NCBI RefSeq assembly: GCF_001044235.1 | Contig: NZ_JYNL01000051.1 | Span: 22,900-86,899 of the forward strand | From: Mycolicibacterium chlorophenolicum | GTDB taxonomy: Bacteria > Actinomycetota > Actinomycetes > Mycobacteriales > Mycobacteriaceae | DNA length: 64,000 bases | Direction of reading: 5' to 3' | Shown here: piece by piece, positions 43,085 to 59,488 of the stretch | Numbering within the stretch: position 1 is the stretch's first letter | Layout of the letters: each line of letters opens with the position of its first letter | The notes under the pieces: model-generated | The model's database searches: none | Told to the model about the DNA's origin: nothing | What the model saw: the letters and a program-made list of their open reading frames with translations, nothing else | Made by a program: the position numbers and the translations under genes

Positions 43085-44149
43085 TCACTTTGGCGTGCGC
43101 CGGCGGCGTGCCTCGAACCGACTCAGGGCGAGGATCACCACCGCGGCCAGCGCCCAGCCCAACAGAAGATCGACCACGTAGTGCTCGGCGCTGTAGACCA
43201 GGGTGAAGGCCATCGCCACCGGATAGGCGACCAGCAACGGGCGCCACCAGCGCGGCACACGGGTCCACAGGAACGCCGCCAGCGCCGCGGACATCCCCGC
43301 GTGCAGCGACGGGATGGCCGCCACCAGGTTCACGCTGGCCTGCCCCTGGTCGAGCAGGGCGGTCGCCGAGTGCAGGTTCAACTTGCCCCATCCGCGCCCG
43401 ACGATGCGCTCCACCCAGTCGTGCGCGCCGTCCTGGGTGACCTGCATGGAGCCGAGCAATCCACCGTCGGGCACGCCCCGCGCGGACCTGAACATGCAGC
43501 CCGGGCCCGACGGTCCGCCGGCGACGTCACCGGCCGTGCACCGGGCGGCGGCCCACGGCGGAGCCGCGGGGAACAGCGCGTAGATCAGCAGCGCTGTGAT
43601 GTTCAGCCCGACGAACAGCCGGACGAAAGCCTTCCACTCCTCCCGGTCGCGCAGCCACAGCACCCCGGCGATCACGTACGGCAGGATGAAGAACGACATG
43701 TAGACACTGCTGATCACCACCTCCCACCAGGGCGGCGACGGCAGCTTCAGCCGTTCCTGCAACCAGACGGTCGGCATCGCGCCGAAGAACATCGCGCGGT
43801 CGGCATCGGCCTGCCAGTGCCACAGCGTGGGTCGCCCGATCAGCGTGGCCGCTCCCCTGCTCAGGTCATAGGCGATCAGCACGAGCGCGAACGGCAGCCA
43901 GTCGCGGACCACCTGGAACACGCGGCGACCCTGCCCGATGCTCGCGGCGATCAGCCCGGTGCAGATGTAGACGAGCAGCAATTCACGGTTGAACGCGAAC
44001 CCGTCGGTGACCGTGCGCCACACCACCACCGTCGCCCAGACCGCGACGGCGACCCAGCGGGCTATGCGCAACCGGCGCACCCGCCTCGAGGGCGACGCGA
44101 GGTCGGGATCGTGCGTCAGCGCAATCGACGACTGGTCAATTGCGGACAC
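43085..44149 (-). CDS. PAP2-family membrane phosphatase/inositolphosphotransferase-like
   Basis: The 354-residue protein has at least six hydrophobic segments and the lipid phosphatase signatures AAIPSLHAGMSAALAAF and LVYSAEHYVVDLLLGW with the catalytic histidines; the usual KxxxxxxRP motif is not obvious, which fits the aureobasidin-sensitive-like inositol phosphotransferase branch. It may act on phosphatidyl-inositol or polyprenyl lipids in the envelope. The GTG start is at 44147-44149. Gene 43079-43084 spacing to the fadE8 repeat means it ends just upstream of that promoter. Confidence 0.85.
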   Translation of the reverse strand: MSAIDQSSIALTHDPDLASPSRRVRRLRIARWVAVAVWATVVVWRTVTDGFAFNRELLLVYICTGLIAASIGQGRRVFQVVRDWLPFALVLIAYDLSRGAATLIGRPTLWHWQADADRAMFFGAMPTVWLQERLKLPSPPWWEVVISSVYMSFFILPYVIAGVLWLRDREEWKAFVRLFVGLNITALLIYALFPAAPPWAAARCTAGDVAGGPSGPGCMFRSARGVPDGGLLGSMQVTQDGAHDWVERIVGRGWGKLNLHSATALLDQGQASVNLVAAIPSLHAGMSAALAAFLWTRVPRWWRPLLVAYPVAMAFTLVYSAEHYVVDLLLGWALAAVVILALSRFEARRRRTPK

Positions 44150-44269
44150 ATAAGCCTCTCGACGCCGGAAAAGGGGAGGATTCCCGGCGTAAGCCTAATT
44201 AACCGCTCAGCCACCCGCCGTTCAACATCGGTTCGGCTACGAAAGTGTGACCGTCTGCAGGCTGCGTCG

Positions 44270-45022
44270 TCAGCGCAGATGCTCCCGCAGGAACGCGATG
44301 TCGTCCTTGCGCCCCTCGTCGGCCGTCTCGCAGATCACCGGCGCGTCGGCCGCCGAGACCACAGCCACCAGCAGCTGCGGATCGATCTGGCCGGTGCCGA
44401 AGTTGGCATGCCGGTCGGCGCCGGACCCGGCCGCGTCCCGGGAGTCGTTGCAGTGCACCAGGTCGATGCGCCCGGTGATCGCCTTGATCCGCTCGACCGC
44501 GTCGATCAGCGCCTCGCCCGCCGCCCACGCATGGCAGGTGTCCAGGCAGAATCCGATGCCCTTGTCACCGATGTGGTCCCACAGCCGCGCGATCGTGTCG
44601 AAGTGCCGCGCCATCGCGTGGTCACCGCCCGCGGTGTTCTCCAGGTAGACCGGCACGTCGGTCTCGAGGTAGTCCAGCGCCTTGGCCCACCGCTCGAAAC
44701 CGGCCTGCATGTCGTTGTCGTCGGCGTGGCCGCCGTGCACGATCACCGCGGTGGCGCCGACCTCGGCTGCCGCGTCGCAGGTGTCCTGCAGGATCTTGCG
44801 CGACGGAATGCGCACCCGGTTGTTGGCCGAGGCCACGTTGATCAGGTACGGCGCGTGCACGTAGATGGGGGTCGACGACGCCTTCAGCACGTCGGCGTCC
44901 TCCCGCGGCTTCGGCTTCTTCCAACTCTGTGGGTTGCCCAGGAAGAACTGCACGACGTCGGCGCCGTCGGCCTGCGCCGCGGCCAGAGGGTCATCACCGT
45001 GGACATGCGATCCGATCAGCAC
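44270..45022 (-). CDS. nfo: Deoxyribonuclease IV (apurinic endonuclease)
   Basis: The 250-residue TIM-barrel enzyme cuts DNA at abasic sites in base-excision repair. Metal-site motifs are GSHVHGDD, IVHGGHADDN, ENTAGGDHAMA, FCLDTCHAWAAGE, HCNDSRDAAGSGADRH and ICETAD. M. tuberculosis has end (Rv0670) at the same distance from rpoC. The bases 44150-44269 upstream of the PAP2 gene contain no gene. Confidence 0.95.
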   Translation of the reverse strand: MLIGSHVHGDDPLAAAQADGADVVQFFLGNPQSWKKPKPREDADVLKASSTPIYVHAPYLINVASANNRVRIPSRKILQDTCDAAAEVGATAVIVHGGHADDNDMQAGFERWAKALDYLETDVPVYLENTAGGDHAMARHFDTIARLWDHIGDKGIGFCLDTCHAWAAGEALIDAVERIKAITGRIDLVHCNDSRDAAGSGADRHANFGTGQIDPQLLVAVVSAADAPVICETADEGRKDDIAFLREHLR

Positions 45023-45067
45023 GCCGCCAGTTTAGGCGCGGCGTCGGACATCACGAGTGGCGCGGGG

Positions 45068-45829
45068 TCACTCGCGCAGCCGCGCGGTGACGGCGGCGAG
45101 CACCGATCGCGCGGAGGCGAGGAACACCCCGAAGTGCGTCTGGCCGGCGATCACGTCGAGCGTCGTCCCGTGGGTGCTCAGCGCGGCGACGTCAGCGCGA
45201 ACGTGCGGCAGGATCCACTCGAGGGAGCCGACGTAGTAGGTGGCGGGGCACGCGATGGACGCCGGGTCGACGTATCTGGTCGGGCACATCGACCCGGTGA
45301 CCGCCGCCGCCACCGCGCGCGGATCGTTGCCTTCTTCGAGCATCGCTCTCACCGCGGTGTCGGTGATACCGAACGCTCCCCAGACCGCGGCCCAGTCGCC
45401 GTCGCGCAGCATCTCGGCGAACGGGACCAGGATGCGATCCACCTCCTCCTCGTGCGCGTGCATCGCGTAGGCGCCGACCACGAGACGTTCGACCCGCTGC
45501 GGATACCGGCCGGCCAGATTGACGGCCAGCCAGCCGCCCCGGGAGTAGCCCCACACGGTGGCCCGAGGTACGCCCTCGGCGTCGAGCACGGCGACCAGGT
45601 CCGCCGTGACGTCCGCGGGACGGTAGGCGTCCGACTCGTGGGGTCGGTCGCTGCCACCGTGTCCGAGCGGGTCGATGGCGATCACCCGCCAGTCGCGGGC
45701 CAGGGCGTCGGCGTATCCGAAGTCCGTCCAATGCCGGGCCGCCAGCAGCGTCCCGGGGACGAGGACGAGCGGCGGGCCGTCGCCGTCGACGGTGTAGTGG
45801 ATGCCGAAGCCCCGCGACGTTGCCCGCAC
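45068..45829 (-). CDS. Alpha/beta hydrolase
   Basis: The 253-residue protein has the nucleophile elbow VWGYSRGGWLAV, an oxyanion strand LVLVPGTLLAARHW and the catalytic His in AGQTHFGVFLAS, with Asp candidates in between. No signal peptide is present. The substrate is unknown. It is divergent from sthA with 47 bases between them, so a shared regulatory site is possible but none was recognised. Confidence 0.88.
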   Translation of the reverse strand: MRATSRGFGIHYTVDGDGPPLVLVPGTLLAARHWTDFGYADALARDWRVIAIDPLGHGGSDRPHESDAYRPADVTADLVAVLDAEGVPRATVWGYSRGGWLAVNLAGRYPQRVERLVVGAYAMHAHEEEVDRILVPFAEMLRDGDWAAVWGAFGITDTAVRAMLEEGNDPRAVAAAVTGSMCPTRYVDPASIACPATYYVGSLEWILPHVRADVAALSTHGTTLDVIAGQTHFGVFLASARSVLAAVTARLRE

Positions 45830-45876
45830 CTCACCGAGTGTGGGGTGCGGCGGCCCGAAAGGGGTAAGGAACAGTC

Positions 45877-47292
45877 ATGGCGTCGCAGACGGAGTACGAC
45901 CTGGTGGTCATCGGCTCGGGACCGGGCGGGCAGAAGGCGGCCGTGGCCGCGTCCAAGCTCGGCAAGTCGGTCGCCGTCATCGAACGGGGCTGGATGCTGG
46001 GCGGCGTCTGCGTCAACACCGGCACGATCCCGTCGAAGACGCTGCGCGAGGCGGTGATCTACCTGACCGGGATGAACCAGCGCGAGCTGTACGGCACGAG
46101 TTACCGGGTCAAGGACAACATCACCACCGAGGATCTGCACATGCGCACCTCCCACGTCATCACGCGCGAGATCGACGTGGTCCGCTCACAGTTGATCCGC
46201 AACAAGATCGACCTGTTCACCGGTCACGGCCGCTTCGTCGACCCGCACACCGTGGTCGTCGAGAACGAGAACGACAGTGAGCACACCACCGTCAGCGGCG
46301 AGCACATCGTGATCGCCACCGGCACGAAGCCCGCCCGGCCGGACGGCATCGAGTTCGACGACGAGCACGTGCTCGACTCCGACGGGATCCTCGGGTTGAA
46401 GAAGGTGCCGACGTCGATGGTCGTCGTCGGAGCGGGCGTGGTCGGCATCGAATACGCGTCGATCTTCGCCGCGCTCGGCACGAAGGTCACCGTCGTCGAG
46501 AAGCGGCCCTCCATGCTCGACTTCGTCGACTCGGAGATCGTCGAAGCCCTGACCTTCCACCTGCGTGATCTGGCGGTGACGTTCCGGTTCGGCGAGGAGG
46601 TGACGGGCGTGGAGATCGGCGACGAGACGACGTTGACGACGCTGGCCTCCGGGAAACGGATCGCCGCCGACACCGTGATGTACTCGGCCGGCCGCCAGGG
46701 CCTCACCGACACGCTGGATCTGAAGGCGGCAGGGCTGGAAGCCGACAAGCGGGGACGACTGGACGTCGGTGACGATTTCCGCACCAGCGTCGACCACATC
46801 TTCGCCGTCGGCGACGTCATCGGATTCCCCGCGCTGGCCGCCACCTCGATGGATCAGGGCCGGCTCGCCGCCTACCACGCGTTCGACGAACCGGCGAACG
46901 ACATGACCGCCCTGCAACCGATCGGGATCTACACCATCCCCGAGGTCTCCTACGTCGGCGCCACCGAAGCCGAACTGACCGACCAGTCGGTGCCCTACGA
47001 GTTCGGGGTGGCCCGCTACCGCGAACTGGCCCGCGGCCAGATCGCCGGCGACTCCCACGGCATGCTCAAGCTGCTGGTGTCCACCGAGGACCGCACGCTG
47101 CTCGGGGTGCACATCTTCGGCACCAACGCCACCGAGCTCATCCACATCGGGCAGGCGGTGATGGGCTGCGGCGGCACCGTCGACTACCTCGTCGACGCCG
47201 TGCTCAACTACCCGACGTTCTCCGAGGCCTACAAGGTCGCCGCACTCGACGTCACCAACAAACTGCGCGCGGTCGACGAGTTCCGGAGATAG
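45877..47292 (+). CDS. sthA: Soluble NAD(P) transhydrogenase
   Basis: The 471-residue flavoprotein exchanges hydride between NADPH and NAD. Its FAD motif VVIGSGPGGQKAAVAASKLG and the loop GGVCVNTGTIPSKT identify it: the second redox Cys of the disulfide reductases is Thr, as expected for SthA. The NAD-binding motif is VVVGAGVVGIEYASIFAALG, and the C-terminal dimer domain ends YPTFSEAYKVAALD. The gene converges with rpoC, with a shared terminator between them. In M. tuberculosis sthA (Rv2713) is elsewhere, so its place here is lineage-specific. Confidence 0.95.
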   Translation: MASQTEYDLVVIGSGPGGQKAAVAASKLGKSVAVIERGWMLGGVCVNTGTIPSKTLREAVIYLTGMNQRELYGTSYRVKDNITTEDLHMRTSHVITREIDVVRSQLIRNKIDLFTGHGRFVDPHTVVVENENDSEHTTVSGEHIVIATGTKPARPDGIEFDDEHVLDSDGILGLKKVPTSMVVVGAGVVGIEYASIFAALGTKVTVVEKRPSMLDFVDSEIVEALTFHLRDLAVTFRFGEEVTGVEIGDETTLTTLASGKRIAADTVMYSAGRQGLTDTLDLKAAGLEADKRGRLDVGDDFRTSVDHIFAVGDVIGFPALAATSMDQGRLAAYHAFDEPANDMTALQPIGIYTIPEVSYVGATEAELTDQSVPYEFGVARYRELARGQIAGDSHGMLKLLVSTEDRTLLGVHIFGTNATELIHIGQAVMGCGGTVDYLVDAVLNYPTFSEAYKVAALDVTNKLRAVDEFRR

Positions 47293-47293
47293 A

Positions 47294-47332
47294 AAGAACC
47301 CCCACTCCCGAAAACGGGAGCGGGGGTTCTTC
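47294..47332. terminator. Bidirectional terminator between sthA and rpoC
   Basis: A long hairpin AAGAACCCCCACTCCCG - AAAA - CGGGAGCGGGGGTTCTT with one A/C mismatch lies between the two convergent stops (47292 and 47341). The AAGAA/TTCTT ends give short U-rich tails on both strands. Confidence 0.85.
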
Positions 47333-47340
47333 CGTACGAA

Positions 47341-51294
<3,954 letters not shown>

Positions 51295-51331
51295 GTAACT
51301 CCCTTTCCCCTTTCGGGACTAGAAATACTGA

Positions 51332-54829
<3,498 letters not shown>

Positions 54830-55122
54830 CTCATGCGACCGTGGTTGCCGGTGGACACCGGACCGTCGTGCCGCGATTCTGCGTCGGTTCGGCTGGCTTC
54901 ACGAGCCTCCCGGACGGACGCACGGCACGCGTCTAGATCTCTGAGCAGGGCTCAGGCTAGAACCACGTGGTGGGTGCGGCGTGGAAACCGAGATGGGCAG
55001 GATGCAGCCAGCGCAACGTCCAACAATAGCGCAGGACGGCGAATTCCTCAACACCCAGCGACAGACCACATGCGACGAAGGCGGGGTCGCTGGCTGGCGT
55101 CCTCATCCCGTGCAAACATGCT
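54830..55122 (-). promoter_or_regulatory. Leader of the rpoB mRNA
   Basis: About 290 non-coding bases lie between the inferred promoter and the rpoB start. I see no convincing reading frame or terminator; a weak stem around 54944-54955 (GAGCAGGGCTC) is the only local fold noticed. Long leaders are common before mycobacterial rpoB. Confidence 0.4.
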
Positions 55123-55158
55123 GGCCAATAGATTGGCCCGCTTTCGTCCGTCCGTCAA
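55123..55158 (-). promoter_or_regulatory. rpoB promoter overlapped by a palindrome
   Basis: On the minus strand TTGACG (55153-55158) and CAATCT (55130-55135) have a 17-base spacer. A palindrome GGCCAAT-AG-ATTGGCC (plus-strand reading; 55123-55138) covers the -10 region. No coding sequence is affected; the upstream gene ends at 55214. Confidence 0.6.
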
Positions 55159-55213
55159 GAGATAACGCGGTGTTTGGTGGCAGAGATCTGCGGAGATTTC
55201 ACGAGAGCGGCGA

Positions 55214-56827
55214 TCAGACGGCGAGCGCGTGCGGGCGCCGGGTCGACGCCTTGGTCATCTGCCCCCACCACCAGCCGGTGACGATGTCCCACGTCGAGGC
55301 GTTGTCGTTGTACAGCCCGGCGGTGCGGGTGCCCTCGAGCATGTCGTTGATCCAGCCCGCGGCCAGAACCTTGTTCGCCATGACGTCCACCGGCGACGAG
55401 TGGCCCATCGCGAGGTAGGCGAAGTACTGCACGATCGGGGCGGTGGTCTGCATGCCGTCGGCGTGGTGGCCGCCCTTGATCGTCACCCCGGTGAACATGC
55501 CGGGCCGGACGAGGTCGAGCTTGCGGTTGGTGTCGCCGTACCAGTTCCAGCGGCTCGGGTCGGCCGCGATGTTGTAGACCGGCACCGACAGCGGGATCTT
55601 GGCCAGGTCCTGGGACAGGAAGCTCAGCGTGCCGACGCCGTCGAACATCACCAGCCCGGCCAGGTCGTCGATGTTGCCCGCCTCGGCCATGTAGCGCCCG
55701 ACCATCGCGATCAGTCCGCCGCCGGCCGAGTGCCCGGCGAGCACGAGCTTGGTCGGCAGCTCACCGTCGTAGCCGGCGGCCCGGGCACTGGCGGTCAGCG
55801 CGGCCCGGTCGCCGGTGAACAGGTCGGCGATCGCGCGGCCGGTGGTCGGCCATTCCAGCGGGTAGTTGTCGACGTCGAAGAAGTTCCACGTGAGCGTCGG
55901 CACGACGACGACGCTGCTGGTCTTCTCCGCGAGGTACGCCGCGGTGGCGCTGTAGAACGACGCGTTGGCCAGGAAGCCGTGCTGAAGGTAGATCAGGCCG
56001 GCCGGGGTGTCGGTGTCGGGGAAGTACCAATCGGCGGGGACGTCCTTGTGGCCGCCGATGGTCAGCGTCGAGGACTCCACCCGGACCGTGCTGCCGAACG
56101 GGGCCCGGACCGGACCGGCGAAGAACTGCATGGCGTCGGTGTAGAAGTCGTAGAACTTCGTGCTGATGTTGTTGAGCACCTCGAGCAGCGTCGGCTTGGG
56201 CGTCACCGGCGGGGCCTGCGCCGCGGCGAGGCGCATGACCGCCGCGCCGTCCGATGACCCGAGATCGGTGTCGACACTGAGCGCGTAGGTGCTCGGCTGG
56301 GCGGGCCGAACGGCGTGGCGTCCGGACGGCTGGGCCGCGGGCTGCGGGGCTTCCTCGTCGGTTGCCTGCTGCTCGGTCGAGGGCGCTTCGGACTCCGTCT
56401 CGGTGTCTGCGGCTTCGCTCTCCGGCGCCTCGCCCTCGGGGGCGCGATGCTTGCCTCCGCTCGACGGTGTCTTCGTCGGCGGCGTCTCGGACCCCTTCTC
56501 GGGCGCCTCCTCGGCCTCTTGCTCGGCGGCCTCCGATGCCGCCGATTCGGCGTCCTCGCCCTTCGGGTCGGCCTTCGGGTCGGACGTCGGATCGTCCTTG
56601 CCGCCGGAGGTCGTATCAGTCTTCGTCTCGGAAGAGGCGTCCGATTTCGTGTCCGATGCGGTCGTGCCCGCGTCGTCGGTCCGGCCTGCATTCGATGACG
56701 CCCGGGATTGCCCGCCGGACGATGTTCCGTCGTCGGCCGCGGCGACTCCCGCACCTGCCAGCATTGCTGCCGACACTCCCCCCGCCAGTACGCCTGCCCC
56801 CAACCAGACCCGATAGCGGTCGACCAT
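55214..56827 (-). CDS. Secreted alpha/beta hydrolase with acidic low-complexity linker
   Basis: The 537-residue protein has a signal-like N-terminus (VWLGAGVLAGGVSAAMLAGA, end AAADDG). Residues about 37-185 are low complexity, rich in Ser, Thr, Glu, Asp and Pro (TKSDASSETKTDTTSGGKDD). The hydrolase domain follows with LIYLQHGFLANASFY, the nucleophile elbow LVLAGHSAGGGLIAM, and a His in TIKGGHHADGMQ. The ATG at 56825-56827 follows AGGAGAG. The linker may carry it through or along the cell wall. Lipid or ester substrates are guesses. Confidence 0.85.
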   Translation of the reverse strand: MVDRYRVWLGAGVLAGGVSAAMLAGAGVAAADDGTSSGGQSRASSNAGRTDDAGTTASDTKSDASSETKTDTTSGGKDDPTSDPKADPKGEDAESAASEAAEQEAEEAPEKGSETPPTKTPSSGGKHRAPEGEAPESEAADTETESEAPSTEQQATDEEAPQPAAQPSGRHAVRPAQPSTYALSVDTDLGSSDGAAVMRLAAAQAPPVTPKPTLLEVLNNISTKFYDFYTDAMQFFAGPVRAPFGSTVRVESSTLTIGGHKDVPADWYFPDTDTPAGLIYLQHGFLANASFYSATAAYLAEKTSSVVVVPTLTWNFFDVDNYPLEWPTTGRAIADLFTGDRAALTASARAAGYDGELPTKLVLAGHSAGGGLIAMVGRYMAEAGNIDDLAGLVMFDGVGTLSFLSQDLAKIPLSVPVYNIAADPSRWNWYGDTNRKLDLVRPGMFTGVTIKGGHHADGMQTTAPIVQYFAYLAMGHSSPVDVMANKVLAAGWINDMLEGTRTAGLYNDNASTWDIVTGWWWGQMTKASTRRPHALAV

Positions 56828-56876
56828 TGCTCTCCTGTTGTCAGAAATCGCGCAGCAACGACGCTTCCGCGCCGCA

Positions 56877-56942
56877 CGTGCACTTTCGTGCACGAACATG
56901 CGATTCTGGCAAACTGTATAGGCCAGCAGAACAGGTTCGCAA
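56877..56942 (-). promoter_or_regulatory. Candidate promoter and leader hairpin of the secreted hydrolase
   Basis: TTGCGA (56937-56942) and TATACA (56915-56920) are 16 bases apart on the minus strand. Between them and the start codon is a hairpin CGTGCAC - TTTC - GTGCACG (56877-56894), which would fall in the 5' leader. Confidence 0.5.
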
Positions 56943-57219
56943 GAGTCGGCCAGCGAAATTTGACGCGCTGTTCAGTAGGCGCCAATTCGTGCGCTCTACC
57001 GGGCTTTGCCGCCGATGATCAAGATCGTGGTCAGGGCCGGTTTCGGGCTGTGCGCCGCCAGGCGGTCCCCGTCGTACTGATTCAGCAACGGCGGACCGCC
57101 ATCACGTCACAGACGCGGCCGGCGCACGTCAAACTCGGCGTTGATTGCTGGAATCGGCGCGCGGCGACACGCCACGGCACCATGCAGGGATCGTGAGAGC
57201 CCGGTCGCCCGGGCGGAGG
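56943..57219. other. Intergenic stretch with no recognised gene
   Basis: This region between the hydrolase promoter and the mceG stop holds only shadow frames. M. tuberculosis has other genes between rpoB and mkl, so it may be the scar of gene loss, but no remnant could be recognised. I see no repeat or strong hairpin. Confidence 0.4.
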
Positions 57220-58284
57220 TCAGCGGTCGCCGGCGACCGGGATGCGCCCGGTGGGCGCGTCGTCCTCGGTCCGCTCGCTGTCGTAGTCACGAGCGGAGTG
57301 CTGGTTCGAGCCGTCGAGGTCGGCGCGGATGGCTTCCTGGGCGGCCGGCGGCAGGGTGTGCATGATCTCGCGCACGCGGGCCTGGCGGCGGGCGACGGCC
57401 TTGCGTTCGGGCATGCCCGGGGTGGCCATCACCTGCGGCGGCACGCCTTCGATCTCCTCGGTGCCACCGTCGTGGTGACCGGCGTCGACCATGGCCTGCT
57501 CCTCGGCCATCGTCGACTCGTCCTTCTCCTCGGACATGCCGATGGGCCCGATGCGGCGACCGTTGAGGAACTGCTTGACCACCGGCTCGTCGCTGGTCAA
57601 CAGCACCTCGCGCGGACCGAACATCACCAGGTGCTTGCGGAACAGCATGCCCATGTTGTCGGGCACCGTGCGGGCGATGTTGATGTTGTGCGTGACGATC
57701 AGGATCGTGCAGTCGATCTGGGCGTTGATGTCGATCAGCAGCTGCGACAGATACGCGGTACGGACCGGGTCCAGACCCGAGTCGGGCTCGTCGCAGAGGA
57801 TGATCTGCGGGTCCAGCACCAGCGACCGCGCCAGCCCGGCGCGCTTGCGCATACCGCCGGAGATCTCCCCGGGGAACTTGTCCTCGTCCCCGCCCAGGCC
57901 GACCAGGTCCAGCTTCTCCATCACGATCTGACGGATCTCGGATTCCTTCTTCTTCGTGTGCTCACGAAGCGGGAACGCGGTGTTGTCGTACAGGCTCATC
58001 GAACCGAACAGCGCACCGTCCTGGAACATGACACCGAACAGCGTGCGGATCTCGTAGAGCTCCTTGGCCGAGCACTCGATGATGTTGGTGCCGTCGACGA
58101 TGATCTTGCCGCGCTCGGGACGAAGCAGTCCGATCAGCGACTTCAGGAACACAGACTTACCTGTACCCGACGGGCCGAGCAGCACGCTCACCTCACCGGC
58201 GGGCAGGTCGAACGTGACGTCTTCCCAGATTCGCTGTGAGCCGAAGGACTTGGTCAATCCCTCAACCTGAATGCCAATGCCCAC
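57220..58284 (-). CDS. mceG: MceG, ATPase of Mce lipid importers
   Basis: The 354-residue ABC ATPase energises mycobacterial Mce lipid/sterol uptake systems. Motifs: Walker A GPSGTGKSVFLKSL, Q-loop FGVMFQDGALF, signature EISGGMRKRAGLARSL (LSGG replaced by ISGG, as in MlaF/MceG), Walker B ILCDEPDSGLDP and H-loop VTHNI. The C-terminal 100 residues are a family-specific charged extension. No permease is adjacent, as expected since MceG serves several mce operons elsewhere. In M. tuberculosis two genes separate it from rplL; here it is the direct neighbour. The start is GTG. Confidence 0.96.
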   Translation of the reverse strand: MGIGIQVEGLTKSFGSQRIWEDVTFDLPAGEVSVLLGPSGTGKSVFLKSLIGLLRPERGKIIVDGTNIIECSAKELYEIRTLFGVMFQDGALFGSMSLYDNTAFPLREHTKKKESEIRQIVMEKLDLVGLGGDEDKFPGEISGGMRKRAGLARSLVLDPQIILCDEPDSGLDPVRTAYLSQLLIDINAQIDCTILIVTHNINIARTVPDNMGMLFRKHLVMFGPREVLLTSDEPVVKQFLNGRRIGPIGMSEEKDESTMAEEQAMVDAGHHDGGTEEIEGVPPQVMATPGMPERKAVARRQARVREIMHTLPPAAQEAIRADLDGSNQHSARDYDSERTEDDAPTGRIPVAGDR

Positions 58285-58429
58285 GCGAATTCCTCTCGCC
58301 AGTCTCAGACATGCTCGTCACAGGCTCCCCGCCTGTGGCTTGAGTCACTGTAACCTACCCGGTCACGGCGTAGCACAGGGTCGGTCAAGCTGCCGGGACC
58401 GCTCCGCAGCCACCGAGCCCACAACGTAG

Positions 58430-58464
58430 CGTGGGGCTGGTCTGTTTGCCAGACCAGCCCCACG
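58430..58464 (-). terminator. Terminator of the rplJ-rplL operon
   Basis: A perfect 14-bp stem CGTGGGGCTGGTCT (58430-58443) / AGACCAGCCCCACG (58451-58464) with a 7-base loop lies about 50 bases after the rplL stop. There is no obvious T-run, as is common in mycobacteria. Confidence 0.8.
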
Positions 58465-58512
58465 GCTGACGTTGTCGTCAACGCGTCCCCGTGTCGGGAA
58501 CGGCGACGGGAA

Positions 58513-58902
58513 CTACTTGACGGTGACCGACGCGCCGGCAGCCTCGAGCTTGGCCTTGGCGTCCTCGGCGGCCTCCTTGGTGACCTTCTCGAGCAGCGGC
58601 TTGGGCGCGCTGTCGACCAGATCCTTGGCCTCCTTGAGGCCCAGGCCGGACACGATCTCGCGGACGACCTTGATGACGCCGATCTTCTTCTCGCCGGCAC
58701 CGTCGAGGATGACGTCGAACTCCGACTGCTCCTCGGCGGCCTCGGCGGGGGCACCGGCGGCGGGGCCGGCAGCGGCCACGGCGACCGGCGCCGCGGCGGT
58801 GACCTCGAAGGTCTCCTCGAACTTCTTGACGAACTCCGACAGCTCGAGCAGCGTGAGCTCCTTGAATGCCTCGAGCAGGTCGTCGGTGGACAGCTTGGCC
58901 AT
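58513..58902 (-). CDS. rplL: 50S ribosomal protein L7/L12
   Basis: L7/L12 forms the flexible stalk that recruits translation GTPases. The 129-residue protein has the N-terminal dimer domain (DDLLEAFKELTLLELSEFVK), the Ala/Gly hinge (AVAAAGPAAGAPAEAAEE) and the C-terminal GTPase-binding domain (KIGVIKVVREIVSGLGLKEA). It lies 58 bases after rplJ. Confidence 0.98.
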   Translation of the reverse strand: MAKLSTDDLLEAFKELTLLELSEFVKKFEETFEVTAAAPVAVAAAGPAAGAPAEAAEEQSEFDVILDGAGEKKIGVIKVVREIVSGLGLKEAKDLVDSAPKPLLEKVTKEAAEDAKAKLEAAGASVTVK

Positions 58903-58960
58903 GATGGTCCTTCCTTGGTTACTTCTGAGCTAGTGGGTGGTGAACTACGTGCGGAAGCCG

Positions 58961-59488
58961 CTACTCGGCTTCCTCAGCGGCCTTCTTCTCTTGCAGCGCG
59001 GCGGCCAGACGTGCGACCTGCGACGCCGGAGCGTTGAACAGACCGGCGGCCTTGGCCAGATTCGCCTTCATCGCGCCGGCCATCTTGGCCAGCAGCACCT
59101 CGCGCGACTCGAGGTCCGCGATGCGGTTGACCTCGTCGACGGACAGCGCGCGGCCGTCCATGTAGCCGCCCTTGATGACCAGCGCCTTGTTGTCCTTGGC
59201 GAAGGTCTTGATCGCCTTGGCGGCGTCGACGGCCTCGCCCTTGACGAACGCGATCGCGGTGGGCCCGACGAACAGCTCGTCGAGGCCCTCGATGCCCGCC
59301 TCCGCCGCGGCACGCTTGACCAGCGTGTTCTTGGCGACGGAATAGGTGGCGGAATCACCGAGCGAACGGCGCAGGTCCTTGAGGTTGGCGACGGTCAGTC
59401 CGCGGTACTCGGTGACGAGCGTCGCCGAAGCCTCCTTGAACTGCTCGGCGATGTCGGCAACCGCGGTGGCCTTGTCAGCCTTGGCCAT
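58961..59488 (-). CDS. rplJ: 50S ribosomal protein L10
   Basis: L10 anchors the L7/L12 stalk to 23S rRNA and usually represses its own operon by binding the mRNA leader. The 175-residue protein starts MAKADKATAVADIAEQFKEA at the ATG 59486-59488, which follows GAGGAGGCATGC; a frame 30 codons longer runs through the leader and is not used. The C-terminal helix that binds L7/L12 is present (VARLAAALQEKKAAEEAE). Confidence 0.97.
   Translation of the reverse strand: MAKADKATAVADIAEQFKEASATLVTEYRGLTVANLKDLRRSLGDSATYSVAKNTLVKRAAAEAGIEGLDELFVGPTAIAFVKGEAVDAAKAIKTFAKDNKALVIKGGYMDGRALSVDEVNRIADLESREVLLAKMAGAMKANLAKAAGLFNAPASQVARLAAALQEKKAAEEAE

Noticed and set aside
43181..46057. Plus-strand frame of 958 codons
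   Set aside because: Antisense to the PAP2, nfo and hydrolase genes; those carry clear motifs.
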